A stretch of 64,000 nucleotides of DNA from Halarcobacter ebronensis (GTDB lineage Bacteria > Campylobacterota > Campylobacteria > Campylobacterales > Arcobacteraceae). The stretch's first letter is position 1. Each line of letters opens with the position of its first letter. The notes beneath the pieces are model-generated. The model made no database searches and had not been told where the DNA came from. It was given only the letters and a program-made list of their open reading frames with translations. The DNA is taken from NCBI RefSeq assembly GCF_013201825.1, contig NZ_CP053836.1, forward strand, positions 1,364,001-1,428,000, in the 5' to 3' direction. Both the position numbers and the translations under genes were made by a program. This document shows positions 1 through 8,789 of this stretch, in pieces.

Positions 1-796
1 TAGATATGGGATACCACATAATGTAATTAAAAAAGCAAAAGTGGTATATGGAGAAGATAAAGACAAACTCAATGAACTAATTGAAAGAAGTAGTGCTTTA
101 GAGATTGAGTATAAAAGAAAACTAGAAAAACTTCAAAATGAGATAGAAGAGTTTGAGAGATTAAGCAAAAATCTAAAAGAGCAAAAAGAGAACTTAGATG
201 AGTTTATTTTTGAAGAGAAATCAAAACTTCATAGGGAATATAAAGATGCAAGAGATGAGGCTAAAAAAGCAATTAAAGCAAAAATTGCCGAAGGACACCA
301 ACATCTAAATGTGGCACACGCAAAAGCAAGAGCCATAAAAACTGAACAGGTGCATGATATTGAAGATTTCAAAGTTGGCGATAAAGTAAAATATAGAAGT
401 TCAAAGGGTGAGATTGTATCAATAAAAGGTAAAAAGGCTTTTATTGAAAATGATGCAGGTATGAAGATGCAAGTATCATTAAGTGATTTAAAACCTAGTG
501 GAAATATACCAAAAGTTAAAAAGAAATCAACTGTTACAGTTCAAAAACCTAGCACTGGTCATGTACAGTTAGACTTGCATGGACAAAGAGCAGATGAAGC
601 AATAGAGAATCTTGATAAGTTTTTATCAGATGCTTTAATTGCTGGTTTTGATGAAGTCCTTGTATATCATGGTATAGGAACAGGAAAACTTTCCTTTGCA
701 GTTAAACAGTTTTTGGACAAACATCCAAGAATCAAAGGTTACTCTGATGCCCATCCAAGCCAAGGTGGTTTTGGGGCAAAAGTGATTAAATTATAG
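1..796 (+). CDS. mutS2: Endonuclease MutS2, C-terminal part (5' end outside window)
   Basis: The frame is open from base 2, so this is the last ~264 residues of a protein that begins before the window. In order one sees a long Lys/Glu-rich coiled coil, a KOW-like beta segment (VGDKVKYRSSKGEIVSI) and a C-terminal Smr domain. The Smr domain has the LDLHG motif and the HGIGTGKL motif, which bind and nick nucleic acid in this family. MutS2 proteins act in recombination control or rescue of collided ribosomes rather than classical mismatch repair. The GTG at 41 is an internal codon, not a start, because conserved-looking sequence continues upstream of it. The next gene follows after 10 bases and may be co-transcribed. 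Confidence 0.92.
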   Translation, partial: RYGIPHNVIKKAKVVYGEDKDKLNELIERSSALEIEYKRKLEKLQNEIEEFERLSKNLKEQKENLDEFIFEEKSKLHREYKDARDEAKKAIKAKIAEGHQHLNVAHAKARAIKTEQVHDIEDFKVGDKVKYRSSKGEIVSIKGKKAFIENDAGMKMQVSLSDLKPSGNIPKVKKKSTVTVQKPSTGHVQLDLHGQRADEAIENLDKFLSDALIAGFDEVLVYHGIGTGKLSFAVKQFLDKHPRIKGYSDAHPSQGGFGAKVIKL

Positions 797-806
797 GAAA
801 AAAAAG

Positions 807-1628
807 ATGGAACAAGAGCTACAAACCATTCAAAAATTTTATAACATCATTATAGAGTTTTTTGTCAACTACAGTTTTCAATTAATAGGTGCAATTATAA
901 TTTTTGTAATTGGATGGTTTTTAGCAAATAAAATCTCAAATGCTGTAAGAAAATTGTGTGAGAAAAATGAGTTAGATGTTACTTTGACAAAGTTTGTAGT
1001 AAATATTGTTAAATTTGGACTTATTATTGGTATTACTATTATTGCTTTAGGCAAAATTGGTATTACACTTACTCCTTTTATTGCTGGTATTGGTGCCGCT
1101 TCACTTGGGGCTGGTTTGGCTTTACAAGGAACTTTGTCTAACTATGGAGCTGGTTTGTCTATTATTATAGGAAGACCTTTTATTGTTGGAAATACAATTA
1201 CTGTTGAAGGTATTAGTGGTGTAGTTGAAGAGATAAGACTTGCAAATACAATTCTTTCAACTGAAGATGGAGAGATAATTACAATTCCAAACAAACATAT
1301 AATAGGTGAAGTGATTGTAAACTCTTTTGAGTATAAAGTTGTGGAGAGTGTAGTTGGAATTGATTATAAGTGTGATCCTAAAAAAGCAATAGAGGCAATA
1401 AGAGCTGTTTTAAATAGTTTTGAAAATGAAGTTTCAAAAGAGTTAAAAGCACAAATAGGAATAAAAGAGTTTGGTGATTTTTCTATAAATATAGAGCTTA
1501 GATATTGGAGTTTAACAAAATCATATTTTGAGACACAATATAGGGTGAATTTGGCTATTTATGAAGCCTTTAAACAAAATAATATAAATATCCCATTCCC
1601 AACATATAATCTAATAAAAAAAGACTAA
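807..1628 (+). CDS. Small-conductance mechanosensitive channel, MscS family
   Basis: This 273-residue inner-membrane protein has three predicted transmembrane helices (about residues 22-40, 62-82 and 86-108). The third is the Gly/Ala-rich pore helix (GIGAASLGAGLALQGTLSN) typical of MscS, followed by the cytoplasmic beta domain starting near GRPFIVGNTI. Length matches minimal MscS proteins. Family role: opening under membrane tension to release solutes during hypo-osmotic shock. It lies 10 bases after mutS2 and ends at a strong hairpin shared with the convergent threonine aldolase gene. The family assignment is secure; which MscS subgroup is not. Confidence 0.93.
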   Translation: MEQELQTIQKFYNIIIEFFVNYSFQLIGAIIIFVIGWFLANKISNAVRKLCEKNELDVTLTKFVVNIVKFGLIIGITIIALGKIGITLTPFIAGIGAASLGAGLALQGTLSNYGAGLSIIIGRPFIVGNTITVEGISGVVEEIRLANTILSTEDGEIITIPNKHIIGEVIVNSFEYKVVESVVGIDYKCDPKKAIEAIRAVLNSFENEVSKELKAQIGIKEFGDFSINIELRYWSLTKSYFETQYRVNLAIYEAFKQNNINIPFPTYNLIKKD

Positions 1629-1655
1629 AAGTTATTACTTAATGTAATAACTTTT
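1627..1655. terminator. Bidirectional hairpin terminator, mscS / ltaE
   Basis: A perfect 12-bp inverted repeat (AAAAGTTATTAC and its complement) flanks a 5-base loop and gives A/T runs on both sides. It overlaps the stop codons of both convergent genes. Confidence 0.75.
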
Positions 1656-2642
1656 AAATACTTCAATAACCTTTTTAATATCTTTTTTTGAAATATCCCT
1701 ATGAACTACTATTCTTAACTCTCCATATCCCGATATTAGAATCCCATTGTTTTTTAGATATTCTACTAACTCTTTTGAGTTTTCAACCTCAATAAATAGC
1801 ATATTTGTATCATTTGATATGATTTTTATTTTATCTATCTTTTTTAGTTTTTTTGTTAAATATTTTGCTAATTCATGGTCTTTTTTCAAATTTTTAATAT
1901 GGTTGTCTAAAGCATAAGTTGCAGCTGCAGCTAAAAGTCCAGATTGTCTAAGTCCACCACCAAGCATTTTTCTATAATGTCTAGCTTCTTTTATAAACTC
2001 TTTTGAACCAGTTAAAACAGAACCAATAGGCGCTCCAAGACCTTTAGATAAACAAATAGATACAGAATCAAAATATTTTGTTATATCTTCTAGTTTTACC
2101 TCTAAAGCAACAACTGCATTAAAAACTCTAGCTCCATCTAAATGAAGTGCAAGATTATTCTCTTTTGCAAATTTAGAAGCCTCTTTAATATATTCTAAAC
2201 TCAAAACTTTTCCATTATGAGTATTCTCCAAACATAAAAGTTTTGTTCTTGCATGGTGATTATCAATTGGTTTTATCTTCTTTTTTATTTTCTCTAAATC
2301 CAATGTTGCATCTTTTTCAAACTCAATTGGCTGTGGTTGAATTGAACCTACAACAGCTCCTCCACCAGCTTCATATTTATACAAATGGGCATCTTGTCCA
2401 CAAATATATTCATCGCCTCTTTGGCAATGGCTTAAAAGAGCTAAAAGGTTAGATTGTGTTCCACTTGGTACAAAAACTGCTGCCTCTTTTTTAGCCATTA
2501 AAGCAATTTTTTCTTCAAGTTCAATTACACTAGGATCTTCACCATATACATCATCACCAACCTTTGCATCTTTTATAATTTGTCTCATTTTTTTAGATGG
2601 TTTTGTTACCGTGTCACTTCTTAAATCTATAATTTTATTCAT
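1635..2642 (-). CDS. ltaE: L-threonine aldolase (low-specificity type), PLP enzyme
   Basis: 335 residues, matching the fold-type I threonine aldolase family, which cleaves threonine or allo-threonine to glycine and acetaldehyde. The N-terminus has the family signature (LRSDTVTKPS) and a DDVYGEDPS motif. The PLP lysine is expected at K200 in SICLSKGLGAPIGS, and a His-Leu-Asp-Gly-Ala-Arg motif (HLDGAR) supplies the PLP-pyridine Asp. The start ATG lies after a run of T on this strand. The gene is convergent with mscS and monocistronic as far as visible. Stereospecificity (L-threo or L-allo) cannot be read from the sequence. Confidence 0.93.
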   Translation of the reverse strand: MNKIIDLRSDTVTKPSKKMRQIIKDAKVGDDVYGEDPSVIELEEKIALMAKKEAAVFVPSGTQSNLLALLSHCQRGDEYICGQDAHLYKYEAGGGAVVGSIQPQPIEFEKDATLDLEKIKKKIKPIDNHHARTKLLCLENTHNGKVLSLEYIKEASKFAKENNLALHLDGARVFNAVVALEVKLEDITKYFDSVSICLSKGLGAPIGSVLTGSKEFIKEARHYRKMLGGGLRQSGLLAAAATYALDNHIKNLKKDHELAKYLTKKLKKIDKIKIISNDTNMLFIEVENSKELVEYLKNNGILISGYGELRIVVHRDISKKDIKKVIEVFKSYYIK

Positions 2643-2709
2643 TGCATACCTTTTTATAAATATATAAAGATATTAACTTTTTTATTTTGATTATAAAGTT
2701 AAAAATAGT

Positions 2710-3096
2710 CTATTTTTTAAGTGATTTTACAATATTTTCCATTGCAATATTTGCTTGTTCATTTGGTGCTTCAAGGAAGTTTACAACAAAACTATTTTCA
2801 AGTTCAACAACTCCAATTGCTCTTGGACGTATAGCTAAAACCTCAGGAGTTGGTATCTCTTTACCAAAACAGAAGATAATATTTTTTGCCTCTTTTATTG
2901 CAGGATTTATCTCGCCTTTTATTCTTACTGTGTGTTCATATTGATTAAATGTTGAGATATAAGCAATAATCTCATTTTCATCAATTTTTTTCTTTAATGC
3001 AGCAATTATTTCATCAACACTTGAATAAGACAACTCCTCTTTGTTGAACTCTATCTCAAATATGTGATATTTCTCTTTAAATATTTTTTGTTTCAT
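2710..3096 (-). CDS. Conserved hypothetical protein, possibly DUF6858 family
   Basis: 128 residues when started at the ATG at 3096, which has AAAGGAAAC just upstream; the open frame continues 13 codons further but that longer start lies inside the upstream gene without a better ribosome site. The ATG overlaps the upstream stop codon as ATGA, so the two genes are translationally coupled. No signal peptide or membrane segment is visible. The sequence is compact and mixed alpha/beta, with a conserved-looking IFCFGKEIPTPEVLAIRPRA segment in the middle. I associate this pattern with a small family found in sulfur-oxidising Campylobacterota (DUF6858), from memory only. Function unknown. Confidence 0.75.
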   Translation of the reverse strand: MKQKIFKEKYHIFEIEFNKEELSYSSVDEIIAALKKKIDENEIIAYISTFNQYEHTVRIKGEINPAIKEAKNIIFCFGKEIPTPEVLAIRPRAIGVVELENSFVVNFLEAPNEQANIAMENIVKSLKK

Positions 3097-3647
3097 TTTG
3101 TTTCCTTTAATGTTATAAATGATTTGATTACACAAGCCATACGTTCAGGTATATCTGAAGTATCAATTTTCATATAATCACTTTGTATTTTGTAAATTAA
3201 TTTATCATCAAGGATAAATTCAAATACTAAATAACCAGCAAAAATTTTACTTTTTGGGCTTTTTTTCCCTTTGTCCTCTTTATCATTTTCTAAAATGTAG
3301 TAGTCAATTAGAAGTTTCTTATTATTTGAAATTTGCTCTTTTTGGTATGGCTTAATCTTCTCAAGCAAAATTTCATCCGCTTTTTTACTATCTATATAGT
3401 TAAGAATTTTTGATTGCATATAAATTGATTGCTCAATTCTTGACTTAATAGTAAAGTTCCCACTCTCAAAGAGTTTTATAGCCTCAGTTGCTAAGTTCTT
3501 ATTTGAAATCTTTTCAAATGTTGTGGTTCTCTCTTGACAAGGAACTCTTCTCTCTTTTTTGATTGAATCATTACTTTTTTTTGTAATTATTCCATATCCA
3601 AAAAAAAGAACAAAAGCAGTTAACAAGAGGTAATAAAATTTATTCAT
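3093..3647 (-). CDS. Hypothetical membrane-anchored protein
   Basis: 184 residues. The N-terminus (residues 4-21) is one hydrophobic segment without a clear cleavage site, so the rest is probably a periplasmic domain anchored to the inner membrane. A single CQE motif follows the anchor. The remainder is charged and helical with a short beta region near YLVFEFILDDKLIYKI. I do not recognise a family. A ribosome site (AGGAAT) precedes the ATG. It is coupled through an ATGA overlap to the next gene, which suggests the two products work together. Confidence 0.7.
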   Translation of the reverse strand: MNKFYYLLLTAFVLFFGYGIITKKSNDSIKKERRVPCQERTTTFEKISNKNLATEAIKLFESGNFTIKSRIEQSIYMQSKILNYIDSKKADEILLEKIKPYQKEQISNNKKLLIDYYILENDKEDKGKKSPKSKIFAGYLVFEFILDDKLIYKIQSDYMKIDTSDIPERMACVIKSFITLKETK

Positions 3648-3725
3648 CCAAATTCCTATTAGTTTTAGTTATTAAAATTATAAAGATTTGGAATATTAAC
3701 AAAAGTTTTATTATAAGTTTTTTAA

Positions 3726-3762
3726 ATAATATAATTATAATTTAGAATTATAATTATATTAT
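3726..3762. terminator. Perfect A/T-only hairpin at the 3' end of the DUF748 gene
   Basis: A 17-bp perfect inverted repeat (left arm ATAATATAATTATAATT) with a 3-base loop, made almost only of A and T and including the stop codon at 3759-3761. It lies between two genes on the minus strand. It may end transcription or protect the 3' end. Confidence 0.55.
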
Positions 3763-6629
3763 CTTGTTGAGAGTGTGATTTTAAATTGTGTCCATTTCTC
3801 TTTCTCATTATTGCTTGTAGAAATCTCTTTGAAGTTTAATGACTCTTTAGGTATTTTTTTAATATTAAGAAGATAGTTTTTAATCTCTTCAACTCTTATT
3901 TTTGATAAAGAAACAAGCTCATCTTCTGTAACTTCCTCTTTTGAAGCTAGAAAATCTTTCAAATATGCTACATACGCTTCATTGTCAAAGTAACTCTTTT
4001 TATCTTTATCCTCTTTTGTAAACTCTTTTTTTAGCTCTTCAATATCTTTTTTCTCTTTTAGTGTATTATAGAGTCTTTCTAAAACAATTTTATACTCATC
4101 GCCTTTTGAGACTTTTTTCATCTCATTCTCAATTTTTAGTTCAATTTTTCTATTTTGAAGAGCTTTTTTATCGTTTATAGTATTGTATATTGGTTCAATA
4201 TTTATTGCCAATTTTGGTTTCTTTTCAAGGATTTTTGCAATGGTATCTAAAGCCTCTTTTTCTGAAACTATAATATCACTTTTACCATATTCAAAATCTA
4301 TCCCTTTTAATTTCTCTTCATCAACACCAAAGAGTGAAGCTAAAAGTGAAAAAGGTGCAGTTACAGCTTTTATGATTAAATTTGTAAAAGCTTTCCAGAC
4401 TATTGGTGCAACTGAGAATTGTGGATCATCCACATTTCCTTTAATAGGTAAATCTATATCAATAACTCCATTACTATCTTCTAATAAAGCAATTGCAAAC
4501 TCCAAAGGAAGATTTACTGCATCAGGACTCTTTACATTTTTACCTAACTTAATGTCACTTATTATTACTGAGTTTTGTGCATCAAGATTTGATTTTTTTA
4601 TATTATATTTCAAATTTAGATTTAATTTTCCGCTATCAATCTCTCTTCCTACAAATTTCCCAGAATAAGGAGTGAAGTTTTTAATAGCAATATTTTTAAA
4701 GATGATGTTTGTATCTGTTAGAAGTTTGATATCATTTACATCAAGTGTTCCTGTTATTTTTGTATAACCATATTTATCAACTTCTCCTTCAAGGCTCAAT
4801 TCTGTAGGTTTAGAACTACTTGAATTCAACCTTGAAAACTCTCCATTTAGTTTTGTTATATTTGTTCTAAAAGGGATAGGAAGATTTTTATCTTGGAAAG
4901 TCATTCTCATCTCTTTGATTTTTAAAGGTCCAACATCAAAATGAAAATTGTTATTACTTTTTTCTTCATTTTTAGCCTTTTCTTCTTTCTTTTCGGTTAT
5001 TACATTTTTAGAATTTTGTTTTCCTAGTGTAATTGCAAAGTAGGGCTTATTAACTGTTGAATTGGCTATGCTAAGAGTATTATCTTTATGCTCAATTTTA
5101 TTTACTAGAACATCAATATTTTTTGCAAGGATATCTGTTTTGTTATTTTCATCTTTTAAAAAGAGATAAGGGTCAAGGAATTCAACTTTTTCTATTTTTG
5201 TATTTCCATTGCTGTTTGCAAGTTTATTTATTACAACTTTGATATCTTTTGCATCAATTTTTCTGTTGTTTTTATTATCAACCAAAAGTAAATCAGGTTT
5301 ATTTAAAGAGAGTTTATTTATTAAAACAACACTGTCAATAAAAGAGTTTTCTGAAGCATTTAGATCTATATTTTTAACATTAATATTATTTGAACTATCA
5401 GTTAAATCTGTTTTTTTTACCTTTAGCGCTAACTCTTTTAATGTAATATCTTCACCTTTTATGTTCAATTTTTTAAGTATAAGTGCTATATTTTTAAGCT
5501 CTGTATTAAATGAGTTTGAATCATCTTTAAAGCTAAGATTAGAATTTGTTAAAGCAAACTCATTTAAGTCAATATTCCAAGGCTTGGTTGTTGTTTTTGT
5601 CTCTTCATTACTATTTGAAAGCTCTTTTGAATTTATAAGATTATTAAAGTTGAAGTTCTCTTTTTTATCTTTTTTAATATGAGTATTTACTCCATTTAAA
5701 CTTATAGCTTCTATATTTAGCTGATTTTCTGGATATTTTAAATCCAAGTTATTTATACTAAAACTTTCAAAAGAGAAGAGTCTTCCACTCTTTTCATCAA
5801 GGGCAATATTATTAATCTTTAAATTGGCATGATTAACTTCTATTTTCAAGCTTTTTGCAGTATTTACTTGATAACCAAAGTCAAGGTTTATTGTTGCTTT
5901 TTTATCTAGATTAAAATTTAGAAGATCTTGTTTATATCCAATTAGTTCTGTTGGTTTCAAATCTGTAAGGTTTACATTACCATACATTTCAAAAGGACTT
6001 AATCTAAGCCCACCTTTTATTGCCAATTTTGTATTTTTATTTATAATCATATGAAGTGAATGAGAAGCTAAATTATTTCTAAAAGTTCCCATATCATAAA
6101 AGGTATAGTTAAATTTATCCACTTGGAGTTTATAGGGTTTATTGTTTTTAATAAGTTTTGTAAACTCAATCTTTGCATTTTTTATAACTGTTTTTGAAAA
6201 TTGAAAAGCAATTGAAGATGACTCTTCTGTAGGTTTTTCTTTACTATTTTCATCTTTTTGTTTTAAAATTTTTTGAAGATTCAGACTCTCATCTTCATAT
6301 TGAATTATATTTATATATGGGTTAACCAATAAAAAGTTTTTGAAATTAATATGCTTTTCATCAAGAGATTTTAACATTGCAAAATCTATTGTTGCTTCAT
6401 CAAGAGAGAGGGTGGTTATTCCTTTATCTTCAATTTTTAAACCTTTTAAAGAGGCTTTTAATAAAAAAGGATTAAATTCAATTTTTTCAATTGTTGCAGT
6501 TTGATTTATATTCTCATTTATTATATTTTCTAGCTTTGGTTTTAGTATCTTAGGAATGGCTACAAATCCCAAAATTGCGTAGATTAAAACAAGGCTTAAC
6601 AAGGTTATTAATAGTCTATTATTTTTCAT
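3759..6629 (-). CDS. DUF748 / AsmA-like envelope protein
   Basis: 956 residues. One N-terminal transmembrane anchor (about residues 7-29) is followed by a very long repetitive beta-rich region typical of DUF748 and AsmA/TamB-like proteins, which span or line the periplasm. An N-terminal AsmA-like signature (IEKIEFNPFLLKASLKGLKIED) is visible. Near the C-terminus a segment starting FEYGKSDIIVSEKEALDTIA resembles an OmpA-type fold (start FxxGxSxL, then LAIN.EP) as seen at the end of DUF748 proteins. Family members are thought to act in outer-membrane lipid or protein transport; that is inference here. The gene stands alone with ~80 bases of AT-rich sequence before the LysR gene. Confidence 0.85.
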   Translation of the reverse strand: MKNNRLLITLLSLVLIYAILGFVAIPKILKPKLENIINENINQTATIEKIEFNPFLLKASLKGLKIEDKGITTLSLDEATIDFAMLKSLDEKHINFKNFLLVNPYINIIQYEDESLNLQKILKQKDENSKEKPTEESSSIAFQFSKTVIKNAKIEFTKLIKNNKPYKLQVDKFNYTFYDMGTFRNNLASHSLHMIINKNTKLAIKGGLRLSPFEMYGNVNLTDLKPTELIGYKQDLLNFNLDKKATINLDFGYQVNTAKSLKIEVNHANLKINNIALDEKSGRLFSFESFSINNLDLKYPENQLNIEAISLNGVNTHIKKDKKENFNFNNLINSKELSNSNEETKTTTKPWNIDLNEFALTNSNLSFKDDSNSFNTELKNIALILKKLNIKGEDITLKELALKVKKTDLTDSSNNINVKNIDLNASENSFIDSVVLINKLSLNKPDLLLVDNKNNRKIDAKDIKVVINKLANSNGNTKIEKVEFLDPYLFLKDENNKTDILAKNIDVLVNKIEHKDNTLSIANSTVNKPYFAITLGKQNSKNVITEKKEEKAKNEEKSNNNFHFDVGPLKIKEMRMTFQDKNLPIPFRTNITKLNGEFSRLNSSSSKPTELSLEGEVDKYGYTKITGTLDVNDIKLLTDTNIIFKNIAIKNFTPYSGKFVGREIDSGKLNLNLKYNIKKSNLDAQNSVIISDIKLGKNVKSPDAVNLPLEFAIALLEDSNGVIDIDLPIKGNVDDPQFSVAPIVWKAFTNLIIKAVTAPFSLLASLFGVDEEKLKGIDFEYGKSDIIVSEKEALDTIAKILEKKPKLAINIEPIYNTINDKKALQNRKIELKIENEMKKVSKGDEYKIVLERLYNTLKEKKDIEELKKEFTKEDKDKKSYFDNEAYVAYLKDFLASKEEVTEDELVSLSKIRVEEIKNYLLNIKKIPKESLNFKEISTSNNEKEKWTQFKITLSTR

Positions 6630-6708
6630 AGATAATCCTTTTGTTTTCCATTCAATTATAACATAAAGATACTAATCTATGATTACAAGAATTATCTACT
6701 AGGGGTTT

Positions 6709-7593
6709 TTAATAATAGTTTTTACTTATCATTTGATCCTCAACAAACTCTTTAAAAGTGGTAAAAAGCCTGTTTAATGTTCTATTCTTGTGATATATAA
6801 GATGAAACTCTCTTTTAAACTCAATATTTATAAGCTCAATTTGAAAAAGCTCTTTGTTTTTAAGCTCCTTTTCCACTGCAACTTTTGAGATTGCTGTTAT
6901 AGTATTGTTGTGTCTTAATAAAATCTTTTTTATCTCATCAAACTCATATAACTCCATAAAAATATCCAACTCTTGTGCAAGTTTGCCTAAACCATTTATA
7001 AATACATCCCTTGTTCCTGAACCACTCTCTCTCAAAATCCACTTTTTACCAATTGTGTCAATAAAGGTTTTTTTAGGGGCATTCTTATCACTTGTTACAA
7101 CTATAAGTTCATCATCAATTATCTTCTCTTTTATAATATTTGCATTATCACATGAGGCTTCAATAAGTCCCACATCAAGTGATCCATCCAAAATCTTTTC
7201 TATTATTATTGAGGAGTTTAAAGAGTTGATTTGTAAAGAGACATCTTTATATTGTGATAAAAAATCATAATAGATATTTGGCATTATAAAGTTTGCAATT
7301 GTTTTACTTGCTGCAACATTTAACGTTCCTGCTAGTTTATTGTTTTGGAATATTGTTTTTGCATCAATTAATGAAAGATAGTGTTCATAGGTTATTTTTT
7401 TAAAATATTTTCCCCTATCATTTAAGATAAGTTTTTTACCAACCCTATCAAAAAGCTCCTCTTCCAATTTTCCTTCTAAAGATTTTATTGCCAAAGAGAC
7501 TGCTGATTGGCTTATATTAAGCTCATTTGCTACTTGGCTAACTGCTGGATTTTCACAAAGTTTATAGAAAAAATTTAACTCTTTTAAGGTCAT
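6709..7593 (-). CDS. LysR-family transcriptional regulator
   Basis: 294 residues, standard LysR length. The N-terminal winged helix-turn-helix (residues 1-60, with NISQSAVSLAIKSLEGKLEEELFDR) is followed by a periplasmic-binding-protein-like effector domain (from about residue 90). It is divergent from a YeiH-type transporter gene across 108 bases, the usual LysR arrangement, so it probably controls that gene and its downstream TauE partner. In enterobacteria the LysR protein YeiE sits beside yeiH and responds to sulfite; the same role here is inference. Confidence 0.93.
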   Translation of the reverse strand: MTLKELNFFYKLCENPAVSQVANELNISQSAVSLAIKSLEGKLEEELFDRVGKKLILNDRGKYFKKITYEHYLSLIDAKTIFQNNKLAGTLNVAASKTIANFIMPNIYYDFLSQYKDVSLQINSLNSSIIIEKILDGSLDVGLIEASCDNANIIKEKIIDDELIVVTSDKNAPKKTFIDTIGKKWILRESGSGTRDVFINGLGKLAQELDIFMELYEFDEIKKILLRHNNTITAISKVAVEKELKNKELFQIELINIEFKREFHLIYHKNRTLNRLFTTFKEFVEDQMISKNYY

Positions 7594-7621
7594 ACCCTCT
7601 CTCCTTATAAAAAATATTAAT

Positions 7622-7640
7622 TATTATATTAAAAATAATA
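7622..7640. promoter_or_regulatory. Candidate LysR operator
   Basis: An inverted repeat TATTAT-N7-ATAATA fits the loose T-N11-A shape of LysR sites and lies midway between the two divergent genes. The region is so AT-rich that chance is a real alternative. Confidence 0.3.
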
Positions 7641-7666
7641 TATTTTACAAATTAAATCTCAAGTGA

Positions 7667-7672
7667 TATACT
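7667..7672 (+). promoter_or_regulatory. Candidate -10 box for the yeiH-like gene
   Basis: TATACT, 29 bases before the ATG at 7702, preceded by GTGA; no clear -35, as is usual in Campylobacterota. Confidence 0.4.
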
Positions 7673-7701
7673 CAATTTTATTTTTAATTTAAAGGTTTAT
7701 T

Positions 7702-8730
7702 ATGTTTACAAAAGAGAATAGGGAAAATACACTAAATGGAATACTTTTTGTTGCTCTTTTTGCCTGCGCTGCTACTTTTTTAGCAGAGTTTAGAGTTTTT
7801 AAAAACTTAGGAATTAGTCCTTTGATTATTGGAATTATTCTAGGGATGCTTTATGCAAATACTTTAAGAAATAGATTACCAAAAGAGTGGCAACCAGGAA
7901 TAATCTTCTCTACAAAAACTATTTTAAGAACAGGTATAGTTTTTTATGGTTTTAGACTTACTTTCCAAAGTATTGAAGCTGTTGGATTTAGTGGTGTTTT
8001 AGTTAGTGCTTTAGTTGTATTTTTAACTTTTGTTATTGGATATTTTGTTGGAACAAAAATTTTAAAATTAGATAGAGATACAACAATCTTAACAACAGCA
8101 GGAAGTTCTATTTGCGGTGCAGCAGCAGTTTTAGCAACTGAACCAGTTATAAATGCCAAACCATATAAAAGTGCAGTTGCAGTCTCAACGGTAGTCTTAT
8201 TTGGAACAATTGCTATGTTTTTGTACCCATTTTTATATAAAGCTGGATTTATTCCTTTTAATCAAACAGCTATGGGAGTATATATTGGTGGAACTATTCA
8301 TGAAGTTGCCCATGTAGTTGCAGCTGGAAATGCAATTGGAAGTGAAGCAAGTTCTAATGGAATTATTGTAAAAATGATTAGGGTTATGATGATAGCTCCT
8401 TTTCTAATTTTTTTATCAATTTGGTTGGCAAAAACTGCCAAAGAGAAGACAAAAGATAAAAGAGCAAAGATAACAATACCTTGGTTTGCTGTTATGTTTA
8501 TTGTTGTAGTAGGTTTTAACTCTTTTGAATTTTTACCTTTAGTTGCTGTTGATACAATAAATAATCTTGATACATTTGCTTTAACAATGGCAATGTCAGC
8601 CCTTGGAATGGAGACAAGTTTTGATAAGTTTAAAGATGTGGGAGCAAAACCTGTATATTTAGCATTTATTTTATTCTTATGGTTGATTTTTGGTGGGTTT
8701 TTTATTGTAAAGTTTGCCATGGCTTTGTAA
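7702..8730 (+). CDS. YeiH-family putative sulfate/sulfite exporter (Cons_hypoth698)
   Basis: 342 residues with about ten hydrophobic helices. Family marks include GIILGMLYANTLRNRLP near the N-terminus and the GSSICGAAAVLATEPVI segment, followed by IGGTIHEVAHVVAAG. The family is annotated as putative sulfate exporters, though transport has been little tested. It is divergent from a LysR regulator and 59 bases upstream of a TauE/SafE transporter on the same strand, which strengthens a link with sulfur-oxyanion export. A short hairpin separates it from the next gene. Confidence 0.9.
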   Translation: MFTKENRENTLNGILFVALFACAATFLAEFRVFKNLGISPLIIGIILGMLYANTLRNRLPKEWQPGIIFSTKTILRTGIVFYGFRLTFQSIEAVGFSGVLVSALVVFLTFVIGYFVGTKILKLDRDTTILTTAGSSICGAAAVLATEPVINAKPYKSAVAVSTVVLFGTIAMFLYPFLYKAGFIPFNQTAMGVYIGGTIHEVAHVVAAGNAIGSEASSNGIIVKMIRVMMIAPFLIFLSIWLAKTAKEKTKDKRAKITIPWFAVMFIVVVGFNSFEFLPLVAVDTINNLDTFALTMAMSALGMETSFDKFKDVGAKPVYLAFILFLWLIFGGFFIVKFAMAL

Positions 8731-8746
8731 TTAACTATTTAAGAGA

Positions 8747-8768
8747 AGAAGTGTTAATATACACTTCT
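8747..8768 (+). terminator. Intergenic hairpin between yeiH-like and tauE-like genes
   Basis: AGAAGTGT-N6-ACACTTCT, an 8-bp stem with no T-run after it; more likely an attenuator or mRNA-processing hairpin than a full terminator. Confidence 0.35.
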
Positions 8769-8789
8769 CAAACTTAATAGGACAATACA

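Noticed and set aside
4183-5682. Two long frames on the plus strand (161 and 157 codons) inside the DUF748 gene
   Set aside because: They are mirror frames of a well-supported 956-residue gene, with no ribosome site and low-complexity hydrophobic translation.
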